Positions 47,521 through 55,110 of a DNA stretch of 64,000 bases are shown piece after piece. The notes below the pieces were generated by a model. It searched no databases and was not told the origin of the DNA. It saw nothing but the letters and a program-made list of their open reading frames with translations. Numbering within the stretch: position 1 is the stretch's first letter; each line of letters opens with the position of its first letter. Origin of the DNA: Maritimibacter sp. GTDB lineage: Bacteria; Pseudomonadota; Alphaproteobacteria; Rhodobacterales; Rhodobacteraceae. The position numbers were made by a program, and so were the translations under genes. The stretch is taken from positions 1,178,001-1,242,000 of the forward strand of contig CP051232.1 in assembly GCA_017792445.1 (NCBI GenBank), given 5' to 3'.

Positions 47521-48423
47521 ATGGCGCGCATTAAGCTTTATACAGATTTCTTCAAGTTCGAGGACAACCCGTTCACGCTCGTCCCCGATCCTGAGTACCT
47601 GTACTGGTCGCCGCAGCACCGGGAAGCCTTCGCGATCTTCGAATTCGGTATCATGTCGCTGGCTCCGATCACGCTGCTGACCGGGGAAATAGGTGCCGGG
47701 AAGACCACGCTGATCCAGGCGATGCTGCCGAAGCTCGACTCGGACGTGACGGTCGGGCTTGTGTCGAACGCGCAGGGCGACCGCGGCGAACTGCTGCAAT
47801 GGATCCTCTATTCGCTGGGCGAGGGCTTCCGCGCCGACGCGGGCCACGTCCAGACTTTCGAGCGGCTGCAAGAGGTGATCCTGCGCGAATACGCAGCGGG
47901 CCGCCGGATCGTGCTGATCTTCGACGAAGCGCAGAACCTGTCCGAGGACGGGTTGGAAGAGCTTCGCATGCTGACCAACCTGAACTCGCGCAAGGATGTT
48001 CTGGTGCAGCTTGTCCTCGTCGGCCAGCCGGAACTGCGCGAGATGGTAAACCGTCCCGGCATGCATCAACTGCTGCAGCGCGTGGCTGCCAGCTATCATC
48101 TGAAGAAGCTCGAAAAGCGCTATGCCGCGGACTACATCCGGCACCGCGTGCGGATCGCGGGCGGCACCGGGGACGAATTCTCGGATTGCGCTTGCGACGC
48201 GATCTACGACGCGACGAAGGGCGTGCCGCGGCTGGTGAACCAGTTGTGCGAATTCACCCTGCTGTATGCTTGGGCCGGCAAGGTGAAACGCGTCGATGCC
48301 AGTACGGTGGGAGACGTGTTGGCGGATGGCGTGTTCTTCCGCGGCCATGACCCCGATCTAGACCCCAGCGTCGCCAGCCTGAAACTACGGACGAGTTACC
48401 CGGGAACGTCCCCCGTGGTCTGA
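47521..48423 (+). CDS. ExeA/GspA-like AAA ATPase
   Basis: 300 residues with Walker A GEIGAGKTT (55-63), Walker B VLIFDEAQNL (131-140) and sensor VLVGQPELREM. It begins MARIKLYTDFFKFEDNPFTL, the N-terminus of the ExeA/XrtA-associated ATPase family. Such ATPases help pass exopolysaccharide or secretion machinery across the wall. Unlike GspA it has no C-terminal membrane segment or peptidoglycan-binding domain. The ATG at 47521 was chosen because conservation starts there, although the frame is open back to 47428. Confidence 0.85.
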   Translation: MARIKLYTDFFKFEDNPFTLVPDPEYLYWSPQHREAFAIFEFGIMSLAPITLLTGEIGAGKTTLIQAMLPKLDSDVTVGLVSNAQGDRGELLQWILYSLGEGFRADAGHVQTFERLQEVILREYAAGRRIVLIFDEAQNLSEDGLEELRMLTNLNSRKDVLVQLVLVGQPELREMVNRPGMHQLLQRVAASYHLKKLEKRYAADYIRHRVRIAGGTGDEFSDCACDAIYDATKGVPRLVNQLCEFTLLYAWAGKVKRVDASTVGDVLADGVFFRGHDPDLDPSVASLKLRTSYPGTSPVV

Positions 48424-48444
48424 CACGCCGCCCGGCGCGTCGGT

Positions 48445-49482
48445 TCAGTCTGCCGGCGGCGCGACAGAAGCGCCGGCAAGGAAGGTGCACCCTTGCAGCA
48501 CGGTATGAACCGGCGCGTCCGGCGTGGCGATGCGACGGCGCAGCATCCGCACCGCCTCGCGCCCCATTTCCCGCCGGTCGACGTCCAGCGTTGTCAGCCG
48601 CGGGGTCGCCATCTGGCTCCAGCCGATGTTGTCGAAACCGGTGACCGAGAAATCGTCCGGCACTTTCAGCCCCGCCTCCCACGCCGCCTGCAGCACACCC
48701 AGCGCCATCAGGTCGTTGGCACACACCGCCGCCGTCCATTCGGGCTTGCCATGGGTGGCAAAGAAGCGGCGGAAGTGCTCGTAGGCGGTTTCCTCGCGGT
48801 CGTAGCCGATATTGATCACCTCGGCCTCGACCTCGGGATGTGCGGCGGCAACGTCGCGGAAAGCGGCAAGCCTCAGTTTCGGGTTCTGGCGCAGGTTCCC
48901 GACGAGGAACGCGATCTTGCGGTGCCCGGCTGCGATCACGTGCTCGGTCATCATCGCCGAGCCGGAATAGTTGTCGGGCAGGATCGCATCGAACCGCATC
49001 TTCGGGTCGATATTGTTCACGATGACCATCGTGCCCTCGTCGCGGAAATACTCGGACAGGTCGTCCGGCAGGTCGGCGTAGAAACAGATCGCGTTGCGGG
49101 TCTGATGGTCGCCCATGATGCCCCGGATGCGATCCAGCGTGATGTCCGCCTCGGGCATCAGGTATGGGAAGATGTCGACGCCGTGCTCGGCTGCCGCATC
49201 CTTCACCCCATCGAAGTTCTCCTGGAACACCTGGTGCAGACCGCCCGTGACAGGGTGCATCGGCAGGAACACCGCGACCCGTTCAGACACCAGCGCCTCG
49301 GGGACGGAATATCCCATGCTGCTGGCGATCTCGAGGATGCGGGCGCGCACCTCGGGCCGGGTGCCCGGAGCACCGGACAGGGCACGCGAGACCGTGCTGA
49401 TGCTCACCTCGGCGCGCCGGGCGATGTCCGCCTGGTTGATCTTGCGCGGCGCGGCGGCAGTTTTTGCGCGGCTCTCGCTCAT
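48445..49482 (-). CDS. LacI-family transcriptional regulator
   Basis: 345 residues: a LacI helix-turn-helix (INQADIARRAEVSISTVSRA, near the start), the hinge helix, then a periplasmic-binding-like ligand domain with VAVFLPMHPVTGGLHQVFQE, ILPDNYSGSAMMTEHVI and SVTGFDNIGW. It lies at the edge of a two-operon carbohydrate-type locus. A palindrome (TGATTTGCGCAAGTGC, 49512-49527), almost identical to one between the divergent operons, sits 30 bases ahead of its own start, which implies autoregulation. The ATG at 49482 was chosen; an in-frame GTG at 49500 overlaps the ribosome site GGAGG. Confidence 0.95.
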   Translation of the reverse strand: MSESRAKTAAAPRKINQADIARRAEVSISTVSRALSGAPGTRPEVRARILEIASSMGYSVPEALVSERVAVFLPMHPVTGGLHQVFQENFDGVKDAAAEHGVDIFPYLMPEADITLDRIRGIMGDHQTRNAICFYADLPDDLSEYFRDEGTMVIVNNIDPKMRFDAILPDNYSGSAMMTEHVIAAGHRKIAFLVGNLRQNPKLRLAAFRDVAAAHPEVEAEVINIGYDREETAYEHFRRFFATHGKPEWTAAVCANDLMALGVLQAAWEAGLKVPDDFSVTGFDNIGWSQMATPRLTTLDVDRREMGREAVRMLRRRIATPDAPVHTVLQGCTFLAGASVAPPAD

Positions 49483-49511
49483 GGATATCTGTCCTCCCAC
49501 GGGTCAGCGGC

Positions 49512-49527
49512 TGATTTGCGCAAGTGC
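49512..49527. promoter_or_regulatory. LacI operator in front of the regulator gene
   Basis: TGATTTGCGCAAGTGC, with the perfect core TTGCGCAA at 49516-49523. It is 30 bases before the regulator start codon and matches 14 of 16 bases with the element at 55005-55020, so it is very probably a binding site of the same LacI protein. Confidence 0.8.
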
Positions 49528-49559
49528 CGGAATTTTGCAACCCGCTCCGCCGCCAAAAC

Positions 49560-50783
49560 TCAGACTGCCTTCATTGAATCACGCGCCGTTCCATAGTGCC
49601 GTGCCAGCAGGGCCACGATCACAAGCATTCCGATGCAGCCAGCGACAGAGACCGGGGCCAGCCCAAGGCGGTCCGCAAGCACGCCCATCGCCATCGCGCC
49701 AATCGCGGGACCCGCGCGGAAGGTCATGCCGAACAGGCTCATGATCCTGCCGCGCATGTTGGCCGGAGCCGACACCTGCATCACCGTTTGCGCCGACACG
49801 CCACCCGCAGCGATGGCCGCGCCGTACAGCACCGAGAACGCGATGGCCGCCGTCGCCGTCTGCGACATCGCCAGCCCGATCCCGCCCACGACCGCCACAC
49901 CCGCGCCGACGTAGGACAGGCGCACCAAGCCGCCGACCCCGCCAAGCATGTTGGCGAAACCCGCGATGATCGCGCCAAGGCCCATGGCAGAGCTGAGCCG
50001 CGCCAAAGTCTCGGCATCCCCCGACAGGGTGACGTCTGCCAGTTCGGGCAGCAATTCACCAATCGGTCGCAGCAGGAAAGCCGCCGCCACGAACAGCGCG
50101 AAGATCGGGCCAGAGCCGGGCGCGGTCGCGACGAAGCGGAAGGCGGACCACGTCTCGGCCAGTACCGAGCCAGAGCTGGTCATCCTGTCGAGCGGCGCGA
50201 ACCGCACCAAAGCAAAGCCCAGCCACGACAGCGCCATCAGGGCGGCCGTCACCCAGAAGGCCAATGCGACGCCCGACATGGCGATCAGAACACCGGCGAT
50301 GGCGGGGCCGATGAATCGGGCCACGTTGAACAGGATCGAATGTAGAGAGATCGCGGTGCCCAGCTGAGGCCGCGCGCAGACGCCCGTGATCGCGGCATGG
50401 GCGGCCGGCTGGACGAAGCCGGTGACGATCCCGTTCGCGGCCATCATCCCGGTCAGCACCCAGATCCCCAGCGCGTCCTGCCCGGCCAGCAAGGCCATTA
50501 CGCAGAACAGCGCGGTGGCGGCGCCATAGCAGGCGAGAAGAACGCGGCGCACCTCGATCCGGTCTGCCAATACGCCGGCCCACGGTCCGATCAGCAAGGC
50601 GGGCAGCATGTCGGCGGCAACGACGACGCCAACCCAGCTGCTTTGCCCGGTCAGCGCCCAGGCATGCCAGCCGCTGACGGTGCGCAGCATCCAATAGGAC
50701 AGCTGCGTCGCGATGTTGCCCGCGGTGTATATGTCGAAGTTGACGTCACCGCCCAACACCCGAAGGTCATGGATCACGGGCAT
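49560..50783 (-). CDS. MFS transporter (EntS-like, MFS_3)
   Basis: 407 residues, about 12 hydrophobic segments, with motif A as GPWAGVLADRIEVRRVLL and LFNVARFIGPAIAGVL, close to the MFS_3/enterobactin exporter group. These usually export siderophores, lipids or drugs. It is the last gene of the leftward arm of the LacI locus, 46 bases after the D-threonine-aldolase-like gene. It may export a product or by-product of the pathway, but nothing in the sequence fixes a substrate. The ATG at 50783 is preferred; one at 50816 adds eleven residues of low quality. Confidence 0.85.
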   Translation of the reverse strand: MPVIHDLRVLGGDVNFDIYTAGNIATQLSYWMLRTVSGWHAWALTGQSSWVGVVVAADMLPALLIGPWAGVLADRIEVRRVLLACYGAATALFCVMALLAGQDALGIWVLTGMMAANGIVTGFVQPAAHAAITGVCARPQLGTAISLHSILFNVARFIGPAIAGVLIAMSGVALAFWVTAALMALSWLGFALVRFAPLDRMTSSGSVLAETWSAFRFVATAPGSGPIFALFVAAAFLLRPIGELLPELADVTLSGDAETLARLSSAMGLGAIIAGFANMLGGVGGLVRLSYVGAGVAVVGGIGLAMSQTATAAIAFSVLYGAAIAAGGVSAQTVMQVSAPANMRGRIMSLFGMTFRAGPAIGAMAMGVLADRLGLAPVSVAGCIGMLVIVALLARHYGTARDSMKAV

Positions 50784-50829
50784 GGACGCCCCCCAGCCAC
50801 CGGCTGCGAAACACATCCATGCCCAAAGT

Positions 50830-51885
50830 TCATTTTGTACAACCTCGAGCAGAGACGTCCCAAAACTCGAAGCTGCCGTCCTTCTGCTTCACCGCGACCT
50901 GATCGTGCAGGTTGCTGACCGGGCAGACGTGGTTGGGCAGGATCAGAACCTTCTCGCCCACGCGCGGACCGGGAAGGTCCGGGTCGATGGTGACCATGCC
51001 GTGCTCTTCCGTCAGCCGCTCGATCACCGCATCGGGATAATCAACAAGCAGACCGTGGCCCTTGTTCGGCGCGGCGACCGGATCGCTGGTCAGCGTCTTG
51101 GTTCCGCAGTCCAGAACGAAGTGGCCGGGCTTCGGCGTGCTGATGACCGTCGCCAACACGTGCAGCGCGCAATCTTCAAGGCTGGCGGCCCCGGCCGCGA
51201 CCGTGTTGCGGTCGTGGTAGATGTAGGTCCCCACCCGCAGCTGATCGACGATGCCAAGTTCATGCTGGTGGAAGGCCTTGGGTGTTCCGCCGCCCGAGAA
51301 CACGGGAAGGCCAAGGCCCGCGGCGTCCAGCAACGGTTTCAGTTCCTTCAGGAAGGCGACCGAGTTCTCGTTGGACGGATAGGTCATCAGGCCGGCAAAG
51401 CGCAGGCCGTCCGTGTCGTTGATCAGTTCGGCAAGCTCGTAAGCCGCTTTCGTGGTCACCACGCCCGTGCGGCCCATGCCGCTGTCGAATTCCACCAGAA
51501 CTCCGATCTCGGCCCCGGACATCGCCGCGGCTTCGCGCAGCGTGTCGACGGCGTTGACGCTGTCGGCGGCGACGGTAAACCGCGCCTTGCCCGCGATGGC
51601 GGCCAGACGGCGCGCCTTCTCCATCCCGATCAGCGGATACGAGATCAGGATGTCCTTGCAGCCGGTGTCCAGCATCACCTCGGCTTCGGTCAGCTTCTGG
51701 CACACCAGCCCCTCGGCCCCCAGCGCCAGTTGGCGCTTCGCCATCTCGACGATCTTGTGCGTCTTGATATGGGGCCAAAGCTTGATCCCGTGCGTGTCGC
51801 AGTAATTCTGCATCCGCTTCAGATTGGCGTCGACCTTGGCAAGGTCGACGACCGGCACGGGGGTTTCGAGTTCGTTGAGGCTCAA
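50830..51885 (-). CDS. D-threonine aldolase/D-serine dehydratase-like PLP enzyme
   Basis: 351 residues, fold-type III: an N-terminal alanine-racemase barrel with the PLP lysine in LWPHIKTHK, GVLVEFDSGMGRTG, VFSGGGTPKAFHQHE, and a C-terminal domain with the metal site PNHVCPVSNLHD. Enzymes of this class either cleave beta-hydroxy-D-amino acids to glycine and an aldehyde or dehydrate D-serine-like compounds; both need a divalent metal. The start overlaps the ABC ATPase stop by four bases. Within this locus it probably acts on an intermediate derived from the imported compound; its exact reaction is open. Confidence 0.88.
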   Translation of the reverse strand: MSLNELETPVPVVDLAKVDANLKRMQNYCDTHGIKLWPHIKTHKIVEMAKRQLALGAEGLVCQKLTEAEVMLDTGCKDILISYPLIGMEKARRLAAIAGKARFTVAADSVNAVDTLREAAAMSGAEIGVLVEFDSGMGRTGVVTTKAAYELAELINDTDGLRFAGLMTYPSNENSVAFLKELKPLLDAAGLGLPVFSGGGTPKAFHQHELGIVDQLRVGTYIYHDRNTVAAGAASLEDCALHVLATVISTPKPGHFVLDCGTKTLTSDPVAAPNKGHGLLVDYPDAVIERLTEEHGMVTIDPDLPGPRVGEKVLILPNHVCPVSNLHDQVAVKQKDGSFEFWDVSARGCTK

Positions 51886-52955
51886 GCGTCAATCTCCGGT
51901 AGTCTGCCGCCAGTGGCGGCATCGAACAGGTGCAGGTGGCCGGGGCGTGGCATCACGTTCAGGCTGGACCCGTCCTCGATTGCAGTCCGTTCACGGAACA
52001 TCACCGTCGACTCGACGCCGCCAATGCTTCCGTAGACGTAGGTGTCAGTACCGGTTTGCTCTACGATATTCGCGTCAAAGGCGAAACCGCCGGACGCAAC
52101 GATATCCAGATGCTCGGGGCGGACGCCCGCCAGAACCTTGCCGCCCTCGGCAACCTTGTAGGCCGCTGGAACCGGCACCGAACCTGCGCCGCTGTCCAGC
52201 ACCAGCATCCCGTCCTTGCAGGTCGCGGGCATCATGTTCATCGACGGCGACCCGATGAACTTTGCCACGAACACCGTTTCGGGCTTGTCGAACAGGTCCA
52301 GCGGCGTGCCGATCTGTTCGATCCGTCCCGCGTTCATGACGACGATCCGGTCCGCCAGCGTCATCGCCTCGATCTGGTCGTGCGTCACGTAGATCGAGGT
52401 GGTGCCGACCTTGTTGTGCAGCGCCTTGATCTCGGTCCGCATCTGCACCCGCAGCTGCGCATCGAGGTTCGACAGAGGTTCGTCGTACAGGAACAGCGAC
52501 GGCTCGCGCACGATGGCGCGGCCCATCGCCACCCGTTGCCGCTGCCCACCAGAGAGCTGTTTCGGGAAGCGGTCGAGATACGGGGAGAGGTTCAGGATCT
52601 CGGCCGCCCAAGCGATCTTCCGGTCGATGGCAGCGGCATCTTCGCCGCGCAACTTCGGCCCGTAGGCGATGTTTTCGCGGACATTCAGGTGGGGGAACAG
52701 GGCGTAGGACTGAAACACCATTGCGATGTTGCGTTTCTGCGGGGGCGTTTCGTTGCACTTCTTGCCCGCGATGAAGACCTCGCCATCGGTGATCTCTTCG
52801 AGACCCGCGATCATCCGCAGCAGCGTGGACTTGCCGCAGCCCGAGGGGCCGACCAGCACCACGAACTCGCCTTCGGGGATCAAGAGGTCCAGCGCCTGCA
52901 GGACCTCTTGATCCCCGTAGCTTTTGCTTACCCGCACCATGCGAAGATCGGCCAT
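51882..52955 (-). CDS. ABC transporter ATP-binding protein (UgpC/MalK type)
   Basis: 357 residues. Walker A GPSGCGKSTLL, Q-loop VFQSYALFPH, signature LSGGQRQRVAMGRAIVREP, Walker B LFLYDEPLSNLD, switch THD, and a C-terminal TOBE-like domain with VLAGVRPEHLD, the features of CUT1 sugar importer ATPases. Its partner permeases and binding protein lie in the divergent operon (55111-58200). One base separates it from the SDR gene and it overlaps the next gene by four bases. Confidence 0.95.
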   Translation of the reverse strand: MADLRMVRVSKSYGDQEVLQALDLLIPEGEFVVLVGPSGCGKSTLLRMIAGLEEITDGEVFIAGKKCNETPPQKRNIAMVFQSYALFPHLNVRENIAYGPKLRGEDAAAIDRKIAWAAEILNLSPYLDRFPKQLSGGQRQRVAMGRAIVREPSLFLYDEPLSNLDAQLRVQMRTEIKALHNKVGTTSIYVTHDQIEAMTLADRIVVMNAGRIEQIGTPLDLFDKPETVFVAKFIGSPSMNMMPATCKDGMLVLDSGAGSVPVPAAYKVAEGGKVLAGVRPEHLDIVASGGFAFDANIVEQTGTDTYVYGSIGGVESTVMFRERTAIEDGSSLNVMPRPGHLHLFDAATGGRLPEIDA

Positions 52956-52956
52956 G

Positions 52957-53766
52957 TCACACGTCCTCCAGGGTCAGTTCGCGGGCCATCTGGTGGTTGC
53001 CCGCCATCAGTCCGCCGTCGATGGGCAGCATCGCGCCCGAGATGAATGCGGCGTCGTCCGACGCAAGGAAAGCGATCGGCTTGGCGATGTCTTCCGGGGA
53101 TGCAACGCGGCCCAGCGGATACCAGCGCTTCAGCCCGTCCATCACGTCCGGCTTCTTGGCCAGCCGCGCATCCCACGCCGGGGTGCGGACGGTGCCGGGG
53201 CAGACGATGTTCGCGCGGATGTTGTACTCGCCGTATTCAGTCGCCATCGTCCGGGTGTAGGACAGAAGCGCCGACTTGGCGGCGCTGTAGCCCGGCTGTC
53301 CGAAGGTTGCGAGGCCGTTCACCGAGCCCACCACGACGATCGAGCCACCAGTCTTCTTCAGCATGTCGATACAGGCGTGGACGGTGTTGAACTGCCCCGC
53401 CATGTTGTCGGCGATCTCGGTGCGGAACGCTTCGGGCGTGGATTTGTCCAGCGTGGTCGACGTGCCGCCGGTGTTCGCGTTGGCGACGACGATGCTGACC
53501 GGGCCAAGCTCTGCCACGGCCTTGTCGACGGCGGCCTTCACCGCATCCGTGTCCCGGATGTCGGCGGCCGCGGCGGCGACCGGATGCCCCTCGGCCTTGT
53601 AGGCGTCGACGGCGGCCTGAACCGCATCGTCCTTGATGTCCATCACGATGACCTTGGCGCCCTCGGCAAGGAACTCCTTGACCACGGCCGTTCCGATGCC
53701 ACCCACCGCGCCAGTCACCAGCGCAACTTTTCCGTCCAGTCGTTTCACCTGACCCTGTCCCATCAT
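52957..53766 (-). CDS. Short-chain dehydrogenase/reductase
   Basis: 269 residues of the classical SDR family: TGAVGGIGTAVVKEF for the cofactor, VANANTGG where NNAG usually stands, catalytic serine in VGSVNGLA, and YSAAKSALL with Tyr and Lys. Later PGTVRTP and the ending GAMLPIDGGL are typical of sugar or hydroxy-acid dehydrogenases. It overlaps the upstream gene by four bases. In this operon it is the likely oxidation step. The aspartate after the second strand (VMDIKD) favours NAD. Confidence 0.92.
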   Translation of the reverse strand: MMGQGQVKRLDGKVALVTGAVGGIGTAVVKEFLAEGAKVIVMDIKDDAVQAAVDAYKAEGHPVAAAAADIRDTDAVKAAVDKAVAELGPVSIVVANANTGGTSTTLDKSTPEAFRTEIADNMAGQFNTVHACIDMLKKTGGSIVVVGSVNGLATFGQPGYSAAKSALLSYTRTMATEYGEYNIRANIVCPGTVRTPAWDARLAKKPDVMDGLKRWYPLGRVASPEDIAKPIAFLASDDAAFISGAMLPIDGGLMAGNHQMARELTLEDV

Positions 53767-54938
53767 ATGGCGGCCAGCGCACGGCCGATCCGGTCGAGAC
53801 CGGACTGCCGCATGTGGCCATAGTTGTAGAAAGCGAAGCCATCGACGCCCGCGTCGGCAAAGCCGGCGACCGTCGCGGCGAATGATCCTTCGGCACGGTG
53901 CTCGGCCGAAGTCGGGCGCAACACCACGCGCATGTCGGAATGCCCGATGTGCTGCGAGACCATCGCGTGATCCGTCAGCGCGGCCTTGCTGTAGAAACAG
54001 ACCTCAAGCCCGTCGCAGGCCTTGTCGATCCCGGCAAGGTCGCTGCCTTCCATCCACGACAACGCAAGCGGCTGATTGACGGACGGAATGATGTGAACGG
54101 TGGCGTCCTTGCGCACGGCTTCGCGGATCTCGGCCACCAATGAGGTCACCACACCGTTCCGCATCCGGATGTATTCACCAAGGTCCGGGTCCAGCAGCAG
54201 GTCGTTTTCCAGCCATAGGCGGTCCGTTGCCGGGTCGGTCTCCTCGGGCGCGGACAAGGCCGACTCGATCCGGGCCTTCACCCGATTCTGAAGACCGTTC
54301 ACATCTATGCCCACCTCTTGCGCAAGCCGTTTGCAATTTGCGCAAAAACATAGCCCCAAGTAAAATTCCAGCCGGGGAGAATCACCGATCAACGCGAACT
54401 CGTGGTGATAGCCGTGGCGGTACGGAAGCCAACCGGGGGTCTCCAGAGACAGACCGGCAATGTCATAGCTATCGGCGATATCGGCGCAAAGCGTCGTCGC
54501 GTAATCCCGCACTTCAGGGGCCGACGGACACAGGCTGTAGTGCAGCGGATCGCCATAGACGTTGCGGGTGATCGCCTCGGGATGCAGGGCGCCGATCCGG
54601 CTGTTGTGCAGCAGAACCGTCCACGCCTGAACGGTCAGCCCGCCATGATCGCACATACGCCCCATGACGTCGTCGGACTGCGCCAGTTCGCCGATTACAG
54701 GCTTGATTCCCTTGTATTTCCCGGGGTTCACGCGGCAGTGCGCAACGCCATCCTCGGGGAAGTAGACCTTGCCCGACTTCCCCTTGGGCCGGATGAACTT
54801 GCCCGCGTGATAGGACGCGGCCACGGCCACGGTGTTGACGCCGATGCCCGCCATGCTGTCGGCAAAAGCGTCCGGCCCCTCTTCCACGAGGTCCCACGTA
54901 TAGGCGTACATTGCGCGGTAGGGCGCTGTTTCGGCCAT
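53763..54938 (-). CDS. Uncharacterised protein, likely glycoside-hydrolase-like TIM barrel
   Basis: 391 residues with no signal peptide. Segments such as GVNTVAVAASYHAGKFI, SYDIAGLSLETPGWLPYRHG and the cysteine-rich LCFCANCKRLAQEVGIDV resemble uncharacterised glycosidase-like barrels in which an FCxxC loop follows a conserved acidic or tyrosine strand end. Other recognisable parts are VHIIPSVNQPLALSWMEG and GFADAGVDGFAFYNYGH. I cannot assign a family number. It is the first gene of the leftward arm and begins 70 bases from the shared operator; a longer in-frame ATG at 54998 would leave no room for a ribosome site. It may process the imported compound inside the cell. Confidence 0.7.
   Translation of the reverse strand: MAETAPYRAMYAYTWDLVEEGPDAFADSMAGIGVNTVAVAASYHAGKFIRPKGKSGKVYFPEDGVAHCRVNPGKYKGIKPVIGELAQSDDVMGRMCDHGGLTVQAWTVLLHNSRIGALHPEAITRNVYGDPLHYSLCPSAPEVRDYATTLCADIADSYDIAGLSLETPGWLPYRHGYHHEFALIGDSPRLEFYLGLCFCANCKRLAQEVGIDVNGLQNRVKARIESALSAPEETDPATDRLWLENDLLLDPDLGEYIRMRNGVVTSLVAEIREAVRKDATVHIIPSVNQPLALSWMEGSDLAGIDKACDGLEVCFYSKAALTDHAMVSQHIGHSDMRVVLRPTSAEHRAEGSFAATVAGFADAGVDGFAFYNYGHMRQSGLDRIGRALAAI
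54317..54346. promoter_or_regulatory. Two operator-like palindromes inside the GH-like gene
   Basis: CTTGCGCAAG (54317-54326) and TTTGCGCAAA (54337-54346), both perfect ten-base palindromes with the same TTGCGCAA core as the sites at 49512 and 55005. Their centres are exactly 20 bases apart. They lie over codons for the FCANCKRLAQ segment, so they could be a coincidence of codons. Confidence 0.45.
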
Positions 54939-55004
54939 TGCATTCCGTCCTGTTGTCTTCGCGGTCTGAACTGCCGCCTTGACGTCGAGGCTAGCCATGA
55001 AAAT

Positions 55005-55060
55005 GGATTTGCGCAAATGCAAAAATTTTCTTGACGGATTTGCGAAACCGCTCCTACCGT
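55005..55060. promoter_or_regulatory. Divergent promoter region with LacI operators
   Basis: GGATTTGCGCAAATGC (55005-55020) contains the perfect 12-base palindrome ATTTGCGCAAAT. A second copy, GGATTTGCGAAAC (55036-55048), lacks one central C and lies 31 bases on, about three turns of the helix. It falls between a candidate -35 (TTGACG, 55031-55036) and -10 (TACCGT, 55055-55060) of the rightward operon, 50 bases before the binding-protein start. A repressor here could block both arms. Confidence 0.75.
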
Positions 55061-55110
55061 TCGGTCATAACAACAATATCACAACTGCGAAAACCAACCG
55101 GGAGAATCTG

